Origin: Smittia aterrima
Taxonomy: Eukaryota > Arthropoda > Insecta > Diptera > Chironomidae
Direction: 5' to 3'
DNA length: 64,000 bases
Assembly: GCA_033063855.1 (NCBI GenBank)
Contig: CP093829.1
Coordinates: forward strand, 13,857,537-13,921,536
The translations under genes were made by a program, and so were the position numbers. This document shows positions 43,961 through 58,000 of this stretch, piece by piece. A model generated the notes under the pieces. That model was given only the letters and a program-made list of their open reading frames with translations. It searched no databases and was not told where the DNA came from. Every line of letters starts with the position of its first letter. Within the stretch, counting starts at the first letter, position 1.

Positions 43961-45021
43961 ATGTTTCATTTAAAGCTCATAGTGGTGACATTTTTGATAG
44001 CCGTAAGGAAAACTCTAATCCAAATTATCAAGCATATAATATTTTCTCTATTTAGACGGCATTCTGTGGAGATGACGGCGAAGGAGAAAAGGATAAATGT
44101 GGCAAGGGCAAGGGAAAGGGGAACTGGAATGTATTAAAATATTTACTACAAGTGAAATACTATAATTAAAACAATCATATTTTTCAATTTTAAGAAAGAG
44201 AAACACCAGAAAATAATTAGATGTTCACAACAAACAAAAGATTTGAAACAATGCTGTAAATATCCTCAAGACGACACTTGGAAGGTAGTTCCGTAATTTA
44301 TGATAAATTTTAAGTTTCTACATATTTCTTATTTCGAAAATGAAGGATGATGCAACATGCAACACTCATTTGGTGGGCCTGGACGAAATGGAAGATAAAG
44401 AAAAAGGCAAAGCATACAAGTGTTTTACTGAATGTATCTTTAAGAAAAATAACTTATTTGTGGAGGGAAATTTGATGGAAAATGCAATCCGTGACTTTTC
44501 TGAAAAATTCTTGAATGATCACGAAGCAACAGATTTCTCCGATATTTCTAAAACATCAGAAAAGTTCTGCTTGGATGAATGTGAGTAATTTTTATGACAC
44601 TTATAAATTTAACTTAAATAATGACAAATTGATATTAGTTAAAAAGAAACAAGAGCAATGGAAGATGTGGAAAAATTTGGCAAAGGCCAATAGTACGGAT
44701 CAAAATGCTGGAATCGAAATCGTTACACCAAAAGTTGAAGACGAAGTTGAAAAGAAGAAGCATTGCAGTTTCTTGCCGATTGCTTTCGCTTCATGTGTTA
44801 TGGGAAGAATCGTTCGGGTAAGTTCTATTGTTGTTTCTTTGCTTACTGATTTAAATCAATTAATTTTTTCCTCAGAATTGCCCTGAGTCACAATGGGAAA
44901 ATTGTACGTATCTATAAAAATTTCTTAAAGCAAAACTTTTGATGATTTGTTTATTTCAGCTGAAACTTGCAATGAATTGCTAGCGAATGCAACTTCGATC
45001 GAGGAATGCATGAAGTTTTAA
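43961..45021 (+). CDS. Plus-C-like odorant-binding protein
   Basis: Small secreted carrier of the insect odorant-binding protein superfamily, presumably binding hydrophobic ligands in sensillum lymph or another body fluid. Exons: 43961-44002, 44056-44130, 44195-44284, 44346-44580, 44639-44817, 44876-44903 (28 nt) and 44960-45021, giving 236 residues. Signal peptide MFHLKLIVVTFLIA. Many cysteines are present: RCSQQTK, QCCKYPQ, ATCNTH, YKCFTECIF, KFCLDE, KKHCSFLP, FASCVMG, NCPESQW, ETCNELL and EECMKF. The CC-x-x-P and NCP-x-x-x-W signatures and the length point to the Plus-C group. A Gly/Lys-rich insert (KCGKGKGKGNWN) has its own 75-nt exon. The acceptor at 44345 is weak (cgaaaatgaag), and the 44580/44639 junction gives Phe where readthrough would give Cys, so these junctions are the least certain. 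Confidence 0.8.
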
Positions 45022-48000
45022 ATCCAAATATCTAATATTATGTCAAGATTTCATACCCAAACTGACTTATTATCGTCAATAATATAACAATTATACAAAG
45101 ACAGACAGTAATAAATATTTTTAGACCAACAATTCAATGTAATGTTTTCAAAGACAGTCGGTAAAGCAAAACATTGAAAACTTCATTGGAAAGTTCCAAT
45201 CGAAATGAAACATTCCTGAAAATGAAATTCAAGCATCAAAAGACTGTTCCTTGAATATGTTTCCAGTTTCTAAATTAAATCGCTCGAGAACGGTCATGCA
45301 TACGGTTTAATTTTCGCAGAAAAAGTTGTGCTTACCATAAAATATTGTATCAACAAATGATAAAAGAATCATTGTAGCTATTCGTGCTCGAAATTAAAAA
45401 CAAGTGATAACAAGGATAACATCACTTAAATTGGATTACCTCGTTTCAAAATAATTTAAAAAGAATTAGTTTTGTACTAAGTAAAATGAGTGCACAGAAA
45501 GTGTTTGTGAAAAGATAAAAAAAATGTTTTAACGGTACGAAACTAAAACGTACAGGAAAATATTCCAAAATACTTTTATTTCTTGCTGTCATTGCGTCAA
45601 GGATTTTTTTCAATGTTTTGTTTCTCCCTCTTTCGTTGCGTACATAAGCCACACCAGGTGTTTCAGAAGCTGTTGAAAAGAACGCATTTCATTAATATAA
45701 ATTTATGATGCTAGTTGTTGACATAATTAAATCCGTGCTTTCTGCAATAAGAAAAAAATCAATTCAGAAAAATCATCGATTTTGAAATTTACTAGCACGA
45801 GGCGCTCACGAATTGCAGGAACCGTTGTCTGCATGCAGCAACAAACTAAAATGAATAATTATTGTAAACGATTGTTTCTTCACTTCGTGCCCAGAGAACC
45901 GGTTTCATTTAGCTCAAAAACGATTTTTTTTTTCTTCATCTCCTACAATGTGGCTTGTAAATTCTTTCGAGATGAATTGTGTTCATTATACACCAGACTT
46001 GTTCTCTATTACCTACACACAAAAGTGTTTAAGCCTGAATAATGTGACCAAGATTCATCAAAAGATCTCTAGCGCTGTTTTTGTATGGCGGAACAATGAT
46101 TTTTTTTCAAACTGTCTCTTTACGAGGTTAAAAGCACAGATGAAGATAATGTGATTAATTTCCATTCGTTTCTTGTAAGCAAAGAAATGCGAATTTATCA
46201 TCGTCCGTAAGAGAATTCGAATGAGTCGTGTTGTGAACGCGGTGTGAAAATTTGATTTGCATTTGAAGGGTATTAACGAAAAAAGTTTAAAATCAAATTT
46301 GAAACGTCTTGAACATGCATTTAGAGAAACATTTCTCTGTAGTGAGAGATTCTTTAAGTGTCTTAAATTATTGCGCAGTGCTTAATCAGTGTCAATCATA
46401 TTGCGCTCATTTAAGAACTGCCATTAAAATATCTTGTTTCAATAATTTAATCGTATGTATTTTAGACAAAAAAACTAATAAAAACTTTTTATTGTTCCAA
46501 GTAATCGCTTTTCACAAATGAATCGACTCAAATATTTTCAAAAATTATGACATTATAGGGGCGTGACAGTTGACACTAAACACATGTTGTTCGAATAAGT
46601 CTTGAATATTTTGTCAAGAGCACTGAAAAAGACGAAAACTCTAGACTGTAAAGTCTTCGAAATGCTGACTTGGGCGAGACGGCTACTTTGATAATATCAT
46701 TGCCGCCACGCTGCATGTTAAATTGCGACAAGCCCTTTCGTTTAATTGAGCGTATATTCCCATTCCATATTATCTCTACGTGAGTTTTCATTTTGATTGT
46801 TCTTTCAATTAGGAGAATTTTTAAATTACATACAGAATTGGATTACTTTTAATGAGACATATCCGCTTTAGCTTGCATTTTAGTGAGAAAATGAATGAAC
46901 AGATTCATTAAGATTTGCTGTACATCAATTTCATAAAATGAGATGCAAAAGGCTTTGCAGCAAACTGCTCGTTGTTGCTATTCCCGACTGTTCATCTCTT
47001 TGCAAAAATTTGTGTTTATGCTTTGTTTGTTTAAAGAACTCACATGCAGTCTTTGAATTTCTTATTTATTTAGGGATTGTTTGATGAATCTTTCGGGCGT
47101 ATTTGAACTGTCTGAGCACATAGAAAGTAATTCTTTACTCTGACAGAAAAGAGAATCAATTTGTTACCAAATTAGCCTTTCTGATATATTTAGCTTTTGA
47201 CATCGACAAATGTTTTACAGCTTGCATTTGAGATCTTAATGTAGATTAGTCATCTCGAGTTTCAAAGGCGAATGAGTGAATGTGAGAGGGAAAGAGAGAA
47301 ATTATCAAAACTGTACATGTGTGGTTAGCAATCAACTGAGTGTCAATATCTAACTGTTGAAAATTAACATAATGAAATCATATGGCCTTTAGATGCATTT
47401 TAGGAAACAGATGTATATGTGTTGAGTGTTTGCATCACACAGCTGAACAAATCACTCCGAAGAGCTTGATTGATTATCAAAACTTTTCACTAAAATTTTT
47501 ATTCTTGAAAATCAATGGATGATTGATTTGATACATGATTGCTAACGTTTTCAAAATGCTTAATAACCAAAGTACGCAATAGTCAGATGCAAGACGTTGT
47601 AGTTTCTTATCAAGAAGAAAATTCTTTATAAAGAAATATAATGCATTAAAATTCAATTTCAAATGGACATGTCAGCAAAATCGTTTATGGAGTCTAAACA
47701 AAAGAAATAGTATTCCGAGAGCAAAATTATTTGATCGGGAAATTTTTATGTTCAGCAAGTTCTGATGCTTTTCCTTTAAAAACAAAAAAATGATACATAA
47801 CAAGCAGTTAAGCCTTACCTTAAATGTATAAGTTGGTCTTCAACACTTTTCAAATAATACTGGAAAATATCTGCTCCAATCTTGCGATTTTTTTATTTTG
47901 TTTTAAGAAAGAGCTTTATTCACGTACGATGCATGGAATAATATTTGCAAGTCTGCAAGCTGAACTCTGAAGAATGGTTTCCTTTGTTCAGCCTGCATAG

Positions 48001-49064
48001 GAAATTACAAACGAAATAAGTGAAAAGATAACCGATCCGAAAGAGAACCATAAATAAACATTTATGTAGAGTGTACGTTTGCCTCTATTTTAGGAGTTTT
48101 CTCTTAAGAGTAAAATTATGCGGTCGATCTACATGTTTAAGTTGGAACGATTTTTTTTATATGCTTAGTGAAATTGTTTTGTTGGAAGAAGTTCGATTCT
48201 TAAAACCAAAAGTCATTCGGTAGATTGTCAAAAAGAAATCTTTTTAAAAATGGCGTAACTCTGTTCATTAAATTTCTTTTTTTTTATTGAGCTATGTCTT
48301 CGATCTTTCGAAGTTCAAGTTGTAGTCAAGTTTTTATTGCATTGACGTTTGACGTTATTTCTGTACAAATCCCAACGACTCTTTGAGAAACAGAACAATT
48401 TTAAATTCAATGAACTTATACTTCACCATAAAAGGCTATTTATTATAATGGACGATAAAATAAATTGCTAAAAAATGTGTGGTGTAAGTTCAAATGAATT
48501 ATCCGATTTTTATACGACAAAGCCACACGGAGCTAATAATAAAAAATATTGAACTGGCGCATCTGCAGTGAGACAATTTGCTTCAAACAAAAGCTGTCGA
48601 AAACTTTTCTTTCCGACAGCATTTCTATTCAGACTGAAATTTCATCGCAATGAATTTCATCCTAAGTCAACCCAATTTATCGTCGGTCGACTTTTTTTTA
48701 TTTGAAAACGTATCATCTCGTGTTCATCTCTTACTGGTTCTAATGGCAATGATGACAGCAACATTATTTTCTTATATATTTGTCCCTCTCTATAGTTAAA
48801 ACTATTTATTTATATAATTGCAGAAATGTGACGGTAATAATCAAGGATAAAAGAACAGTGATTGTGGTTAGTTTCGTGGCTCTAGTGAAATGATATAAAT
48901 GAGAGCGTTTCATAATGAAAAATGTTGAAAATATTTGTTAAGTTCAAAGCAAAATTAATGAGTGAAAAATCAAAACTTGAAGAAGGAAACATAATGACCG
49001 ATAGGCATTATCATCTAGTCTAATTTAAGAATACGAATTGAAAATTCTCATGCAACATTGAATC
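45022..49064. other. Intergenic region upstream of robo
   Basis: About 4 kb of AT-rich DNA with only short open frames. A perfect 7-bp stem (GCTGTCG/CGACAGC with a 14-nt loop) lies near 48593-48620. It probably contains the robo promoter and 5' UTR exons, which I cannot delimit. No gene seen. Confidence 0.45.
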
Positions 49065-52000
49065 ATGGGAAGGAGCGTGATATCGTTCGCTTATGCCGTT
49101 GTTTGGATTAATTTATTTTTATGCTCATATGGTAAGTGTTATTCTTCAATAACAAACATATTCAAATACTCCACGAAGAGTTTTACGATCAGACGTTTAT
49201 ACATTCTTTATGTTAAATAAATTTTGAATGCGGGAAGAGCTCTTGCTTATAAAATACTTGATCATTATGATACCAGCTTGTTCAATGTGGGATCACTTTG
49301 CTGCAATCAAATATAAAAAACCAAATATCAAATCAAAAAACAAAAATATTTTCAAAAAACGTAATCTGAATTTGCGATAATTAGTCAGTGAGAAGTAGAA
49401 AACAAAATATAATAAATAAACGAGCTGATGTTTTGCTGTGACGTTTGGCGTTCGCTATAACTGTCATAGTACATATCAGAAGTCATCAATCATTTTCGAT
49501 AATACCACATCAGATAGTTTTGAGTAGCAAATACTGTTCCATCAATTTGTTTTCCAACCTCAAGTATATGTAGATGTGAGAGAAGGTAGATCATTAAATA
49601 CTGACATTTGATGGTCATAAAAAAACATCAAATAAAAGTCACCAATGATTGTTCTTTTGAAAAAAATGTATTTTGTCTCAGTATGAGAGAATCGCTGACC
49701 CCTCATGTACTCGACAGTGTCAAAGGTTCCATGTCGCACGATGTTAAATTCATGCGAAGGCTTTATGTCATTATTAGGAGCTCCGGCTTTTGGTTAAATT
49801 TATCGCGGTAACATAAAAATAAAATTCGAGTCATTCTCAACAGGACTACGAATCGTAGTCTAGATGTTTAACGACAACTCGGTAACATCATGTGTGCTCC
49901 TCTAATTATTTACGATGACTGATTAAATTTCTTTATGATTATTCAGAAAATTTACGCTTCTAGCTTAACGAACCTTGACCATCAATTAAAATGCTTTTAA
50001 CTTAATTAAAGAAGTAAAATGAAATTTTTCATCGCTGGCAAGCGAAGTCGATTCTATAGAAAATTATTAAATTTTGATGAGTCACTATGCTCGCAACACT
50101 GTCTCGTTTCATCAATCGTGAAAGACGGAAAACACGCCATCGGCAATTTTTTATCTTTCTATTGCAAATAGGACGGCATGAGATAAGTGATTTTGTCGTA
50201 AAAAATTATTCTTGGGGAGTGATCACAGATAAGTGTTCTTTCCGATTGCATAGAGAGTGCTACAAAGAGAAAACGAAAAAGGTCTGGGCATTTCCTGCTT
50301 GGGTGGATAGTTATTGCTAAATAGCTTTTATGTGGATTTGAATTTTCTTCCATTTCACGAGAGCATTAAGACAATAAGGGTGAATGTAAGAAATTACAAA
50401 CGAGAACGTGAAGAAAATACTCCTGCAAGTATAATTCAATGAAATTCCTCCTCTGTTTCTGTCTTTCATCTCGGAAAATTTCTTTCGCTAGCTTTTATTA
50501 TACTCCGGGGATCCTTGTGTGTTTAAGAAAATTTCCTTTCTTTCTTTTTTTCTCATTCGATACGAGACGAGGGACAAGAAATGTATTAAAGCGAAGAAAA
50601 TCTTCTGTATTTTCAAAACATTTTCAACGGGAAAGCGAAGGGAAATATTTTGAGTTTATTACAGTGAAGATATTGATGGAAAAGCATAAAATTCTTTAGT
50701 AACGTTAAAACCTGTACGTTTCGTGTTGCTTTAGTCAGCTGGATTTTCGTCTTGTCGGTGCAGGTAAATGGGGGGAGAATGAGGGGAAGCTTTATTCAAG
50801 ACATGTCACTAGGGAGAGAATGATCTAGCTATTTTTATTGCAGTTTCACGACATTGCTACCATTTGACATGTATATTTTATAGAGATTTTTTGCCTTGGG
50901 GAGAAACTTCTCCATCAAAAATTCAACTTATATACTTCACTACCTTGCCTCATTCGATTATAATCCTTCTTCTCTTGATGAGTTTCATTCAGTGATGGTA
51001 GAAGCATGCGAGTTCTAATTTATTTTTCAAACATCGCTAAAAATTTATCCTGAGAGCGTTAGTTATTTATATAACCTCTCTTATTACTTTACTCGACTGT
51101 AAATCATTGCAAGAAATGTAAGGTTATTGCCTGCTTGTTATTTTACATTCCTTTAGAATTATCCAACATAGAATTACTTGAAGATAAGGAAGGAAAATAA
51201 TAACTGTAAATTTCACTACGTTACCCTTTCAGTTGCTTTTTCTTCTCGCTTCGAAATGATAAAGCTGCCGTTACTAACTCCCTCCGGAAGAAAATATTAC
51301 TTTTTCCTTTCCTCTTGACGACACTGAGTGAACGCATGCGTTAATTGCTTATTGTGTGTGAAATATATACAGGAAAAGTGTTCATTTTCACTTTCGCTCT
51401 TTACTTAAGGTAGCACTTTCCTTTTAAATCAGAAGTCGTATTCGGTAAAATGGTAATTTTACGACTATTTGTTATTCTCAGCCCATCGTAGAAGGATGTT
51501 GAAGCAAATAATAATCGATTTTTGTATACCAAACTGGCTCCCCTATGAATTTTTGCCGGCATTAGTTTTCATACGTTAATGATGTTCAAACTGTGCACCA
51601 CGTTTTCGAAATTATTCCACCAACAATTTTGTTGTTTTATTGTTCAATTGATAATTTTTTGTGTGTGCTGCTGCTGTTGTCACAACAACACGGAAAAATA
51701 ATGAAATTTCCAAATCCAGTCGGTAAACATAGAGGGTTTCATTCTTCTGCAACGACAATTTGTTTATTTGTGCTTCCCGATAATTTTCGTCTCGCTGGGA
51801 TTTACTACCCATTTTTCATCACGGCTTCTCGCAGCAAATTGAGCGTAATTTTGATCAGAACTGCTGCGCGTTTATAGCAAACTCGCAACATAGATTCGTT
51901 AAAATACGATAAATAGAGATGTAATGTAGACGCGTGCATTTATCCGCAAACTGTTCTCCAATTAAGAGGATTAATATTTAGGAAACACATGGGGTTGGAC

Positions 52001-55000
52001 GAGATTGCCGATTAAATTTTAATGGCTTTTTTGATGATAATAATTTTTTGTAATGTGAGAATTCTCAACTTTGAGCGTGTGACGTGAATTAATTTGGCAA
52101 CTTAATTGGAAGCAAAAGAGTTTGCCATTTAACAAAATTGATTCGTGGTGTTCGTTCATCGTAGCCCGCATTTCATTTCGCTCTTAAATTGTTTCGTCAT
52201 GAACAAGTTCATTGTCTTCATTCATTAAATTTACTGTAATGGAAACAGTCGGTAATGTAATCGAATCAAAATGCAGCGACTTTCTTTGAATACCAAATCA
52301 TGAATGTTTTCATTTAATAACATAACAGAACTCTCCACTTAAGGCATTCAAAATCGTTGAAACTTAAAAATAAAAGTTCAATATCTAAATTTAGATTTAA
52401 TTTCAATTGATTGAGGTTGCTATTTATTCTGATTCAGAATTTCTGAATCGAAACAAGGAAATTTTACTAAATGACGTTACAATCTACCTAGAAAGTTTTC
52501 TTCTTGTAGCTTTCATGAATTCAGTTAAAGTTCTTAGTTGATTCCTGCGCTACTTTGGAACCTAAAAATTTGCGAAACATACAGAGTAAAGGTCACTTTT
52601 CTTTTTCGTTTCTAAGTTTTCTTTAACACATTTTCCATAATAGCAACCAAATAAATAATTTCAATTTCAAGAATTTCTTTTTGTGATTTTGAAATAACTA
52701 TGAATTGTTTTGAACAGAAATACTGTTCTTTCATACATTGAATGTAAATATAAAATGGATTTTTCAGCTTCATTATGTACTTGGTTATTTATGTTTGTAT
52801 GTATGTATAAATGCTATTGAACTGTCTTCACTCTCTTAGTTTTCTTTGAAATAAAGTATGATTTACATATCAACCACTCTCAAATTAATGTGTTCAATCA
52901 AATATTATTTTATTCCTACTCAGAGACATCCCGAGATATTGTGTAGGCGAAAATCAAAATAAATAAGCACTTACATTGTTTTAGAGAACTAGAAGACAAC
53001 ACTTTAATACTTATAGTGTCAACAATAAATTGAATAAAGAAAAAGTGACGATTGAGTAATGAATCATGACGACAATCGTCTATCCGGTGCGGTATTTTTT
53101 TCTTTGATGAACGCTCTTCTGTCAGACGATTTGCTTAATTGCACGCGTCGAGAGAACCACAAAGCACAATTTCATTAAATCTCTTGACTTTCACACAGCT
53201 AATGTCATAAAAATAATCCTCACCAGTAATAAAACTCTATTGAAAGATTTCGCAGTCATGAATACAAATGTACTGATTAGTATGAAGTTCCCTCCAGAGC
53301 TTAGCTCGCTTCATAGCGACAACGATATTTTCTCCACATTTAAAACAATTGCTTGATTACAAAACAGTCTAATGTTTTTCAAACCAAATATGACTTCGTT
53401 TGTTGAATTAGTAAATATTTATGTTTTGTCAAGAAAAAACTCTTAAAGAAACATGAAAACTTTAAAACAAATAGTCTAAGAAATAGACAAAATGTAAAGT
53501 AATGAAGAAAATAATGGTTTCAGACTAACTAACGAAAAAGATATAAAGATTGACATCACAGAATCATATTTGAAATATATTAAAAAACTCTGAAAGACTC
53601 ACAAATTATTTTTAAATATTAATAAAACAAAGAAATATTCAAAAATATAATTCATACGATACGATTGAAGAAAACGAAAGAAATTTTACTCTAAAGCATA
53701 AACTTTATGCTATGTTGCCATGTTGCTCCACAGAAAAGAAGATTTCTTCTTGAACAAAAAAATAAATCTACAAGATAGAAATGAAGTGGAACATTTCACT
53801 GCAAAAAGACTTTTTGTACTAATAATTTAATCAGATTTATTTACAAATTTCACAAATGGCCATTACAAATTTTTGGCAATTAATATTACTTACTTACTTA
53901 CTTAGATGGTCATTGGTTCGGGTGCCAAACCTTGACCTCGTTAAGGAACGTGTTAAACTGGGATCTATCCTTGGCGATCCCTTGCCAATTTATAACTCCA
54001 TGCGCGGTGCTGTCTCTATTTACTGCTTCCAGCCAAGTGTTTTTCGGTCTTCCTCGCGTTCTTTTTTCATCATTAAAGTCTGCCTTAAAAGCTCGACTTA
54101 CTGGATGATCTTCTTCTCTTCTGATTACGTGGCCAGCCCACGACAATCTTCGATGTTGAACCGCTCTAACTATATCGCAATCCTGGTATATTTGATATAG
54201 CTCGTCGTTGTATCTTTGCCGATACTCGTTGTTTATAATAATCGGTCCTAAGATCATCCTCAGTACTTAATATTCGAACAGTTATATTTTGTGTCAAATA
54301 AAGTCAAATATATTTTCATGATAAGAGAAGCTTCAGGCATGTTTTCGTATATACTACATAGAGATAAAGTATAATTGAAATCAGTGTAAATTGTGCGTGT
54401 TCAATATCATGTATTATGTGTCTCATTTGTTTTCAAGCGAACAGTGTTAAGCTAAGTTTGTTTATTTATAGTGTCACCGAAATCACACATTTAATTTTTC
54501 TTGTTTAAACATTTTCTGTCTTGTCGCCCGATAAGGCAAACACATTCCTTCTATCAGAGACAGCGTTGAGATAAAAACTTCAAAATGTCTCTCTAACATG
54601 AAACAGAGTCTGACCCTAAATAAGAACGCAATGCAGAAATGACATTTGAAGAGAAAGGGAGAACGAACACACCTTATCAACATAATTATTTTTTTCCGAG
54701 CAAAATATGAAAACATAAAAAACACATTATTAAAATTTAATGTGAGGGTGAAACCTACCTTTCATAAGAAGACAATATAGAATGCCAGCCTGCTCGAATA
54801 AAAAACCAGCGAACAACGCTACCGAGTTGTCCATTATTGCTTGAATGAAAGCTTTTTTTCGCAAGCGACAATAAAGAGGCAAAATTTGATATTTAACATT
54901 GACGCACGCCATGATTATGTGATTTCGTGTGGAGAGTGAAAAAAATGAAAAAATACGGACAGAAATCGGTTGCATTGCATTTCGCATTTTTATATGAAAA

Positions 55001-58000
55001 TCGATATCCCTAACAATCGTAACCATGGCTTTAAAGTTCGCCTCAAATTCAACCGTCGTTGTGCAACAAAAAAAATCTCTGAAATTGTCGCGCAATGAAT
55101 TAAGCAAAAAATTCTGATATTTTGAAATGGAGGGAAACACAATAGTTATAGCCGACGACCGATGAATATCTCTTCTTGTACATGTGTGTCACGCTTTTCA
55201 GGCTGCTGATTTATTATTTAAAATTTCTCATGTTTGGACCGCGGGGTCAACGACAGACTACTCAATTAACTTTTCATGCATGATGAAAACAACAAATGAT
55301 GTCCAAATATGGAAGAAACTTCAAAACACTTGTTACTTTCGATCAAATATGAGGATCTTATTTGAAGATGATACTTTCACTAAATATTTTAGAAAATATT
55401 TTTCCAAATGTTTCAATAAATATTAAGAATGTTGTAAGGAATCTATTTCGTCCATAAGAATTATTAAAAAGTTCCAACAATAAAAGTCTCTGCTATTGAG
55501 CATGAAATTATGTTTTAGCATAATTGCTTTAGAAAATAAAATTTTATCACCTCTGCACAAATGTATGAATCCGTTAAACTTAATTATTCTCGCAGGTGCT
55601 GGTGAAACATTTTTTCTGCGCTTATGTCTCCCTATCATGCAAGCTCAATAACTTTAAATTCTGTTATTCGATGCAAAAAGGTTAAATTGTTTGCAAGGTA
55701 AACAAATAATTGCAAAAAAGGTTTAATCGATAAAGCTAACTAAAAAGTATCGTCGTGTTACTATTAGTTGTTTGAGCACTGACAACTGAATGTTTAGAAA
55801 AATAATACCAGCTGCTCTGGACAGATAACACTTCATTTTTTTGCAACTGCTTCTACTTCGGGTGAAAATCATTTAGTGTTCTGTGCTATCAGTTTATTGA
55901 TTTTTGTTATTTTGATTTGACTTTTTCGATCCACCTTTCGCCCACTTCAGTCGTGTCGAGTCAATATCGTGATTTGGTCGATCGCAAAATAATAAAATTT
56001 ATTGTATTCACTGTTTTTTGTCACTATATTTACTGTGACTATTCGACTGTAAATACTTTAATCACCGATTCATTCCCCAAAAGCGAGCATGAAAGAAAGT
56101 ACAGTAATTGATGATGAAAGTCAGATGCAGGCAGCGAGAATTCGAAAAAAAAAACAAACATTGAAAATGGAAAATGAATTCAAGCGTTCTTTTTTATAGG
56201 AAATCGCTCCAAAGCAATTTCAGTGCTCAACATTGTCAAAGATATCTGAGCATAATTTATTTATATAATACCTGCTGTATAAATATTTCAATAATGGCTT
56301 GAACCTACAATCCATTTAACCATTTTCCATCTCTAAGAAATCAACGACGACTTGTGTTGAACTTGCGCACATAAATCTGATTCGCAACATGCTAGATTCG
56401 CAACAATGATTTATTCCTTCAAAGGCCATAAAACATGTATTATTAATAAATGGTCTGCTTTGCTTGCATAGTAATACATGGTCTCGGCTTCAATGCTAAT
56501 TTTATTCTCTGTTTTCTGCTCTTTTGGCGGTTTACCAGAGTACTATAATGGTGAAATGTAGGTGTTGTGTAAATTTTATTTCGATTTAAATCAACAACAT
56601 TTTAAGATTGTGGCGCTAGGCCTTTTCACTTCGCGAACGTATTTCCAGACATTTTATATACGATGACTGGGCGATTGAATAAAAAGAAAATAAATGAGAG
56701 TGAACAAGTTTCTTTTTATCACTTCTTGTTTTCCAATGAGCTGTATAGAGAGGAGTTTGTTGAAATGAGGGAAGATTCAGAAACATCATGTTTGTTTCGC
56801 TTTAGCAGAAACTGGTTGTGCACTCGATACGTCTCGATGCAAATGCACCAGGCGAATTTAATTTCACGTCTCTCTTGAAGTTTCGAAACATTTTTACTCC
56901 TTCTGCAAAAAGCGCAGCTAATGGACCTTCTCTTTCAACTACCTACATGAAACTTCATGTATACATTTTTTGATTACAGATATGCGAGGAAAATAAAATA
57001 TAAATGAGGCAAACCTCCTCCTCCATTGCTTCATCTCAATATGTCGCCAAACAGACATTCCTTTTACCTTCAAAGTATCACTGTTGTCGCTGCACGGTTC
57101 TGTATTTCAAAAAGATTTTTTTCATCGACAGATTTCTAGTCTGCAATGTTCCCTTCTCCTCATATGTAACTGTGAAGTTATTTATAATTTCGCTCGAAAA
57201 TCTTGTGCGTTTATAACTGTCGGCACTGAAGGGAGAACAACGTCTGTCTGTCACAGTATCCGGGACACGTGTTCTTGAAATGCAAATCTAATTGTCATCA
57301 CCTCCAAACCAGAATGAACGGAAAGAAAGAAAGAAAATATGCGCTTTCTTTCAAGATGAACATATGTTCAATTTATTTTTAGAAGTCACACACTGAAGCG
57401 TTGAGCATGTGAAATTGTAAATTATGACATAAAATGAGTTTCATAGAAAATGAAGCAGATTCGTTTGTAACATGAAACAGAGTTCATTCGTGTGTTTACT
57501 GTAAATTTATACATAATCTAATACATCCTTCTGTTTCTCATTTCAGCACAATATCGATCGCCAAGAATTACAGAGCATCCAAGTGATATTCTAGTCGCGA
57601 AAAATGAACCGGTGACACTCAATTGCAAAGCAGAGGGGAAGCCAGAGCCTATTATCGAATGGTTTAAAGACGGCGAACCAGTCAAGACATCATCAAATGA
57701 TAATAAATCGCACCGAGTATTATTACCATCCGGTTCCTTGTTCTTTCTTCGAACTGTGCATGGAAAGAAAGAGCAAGATGGGGGCGTTTATTGGTGTGTT
57801 GCCAAGAACTCTGCTGGAAAAAGTTTTAGCAGAAATGCAACACTTCAAATCGCAGGTAACACTTTAAACGTATTTAATAAATTGCATTGACATGAGATAG
57901 TTATTATTTTTTGGTTTTTATTCTATAAGTTAAATGAAAGCAGTAATAAGAAGACATTATACCAACAAAGTTTTTATATCGATGTTCTTCGCATGTACGT

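Larger units (their letters stand above)
49132..57546 (+). other. Robo intron 1 (8.4 kb)
   Basis: Starts GTAAGTGTT and ends CATTTCAG. It holds the antisense LINE relic at 53886-54265, a short TGTA tandem run near 52795, and otherwise AT-rich DNA without coding features. Long first introns in robo genes often carry enhancers, but nothing specific is visible. Confidence 0.75.

Noticed and set aside
48593..48620. 7-bp perfect stem-loop upstream of robo
   Set aside because: A stem this short is expected by chance in several kilobases, and no RNA family is recognisable.
52790..52812. Short TGTA tandem run in robo intron 1
   Set aside because: Only about three to four units; ordinary low-complexity sequence.
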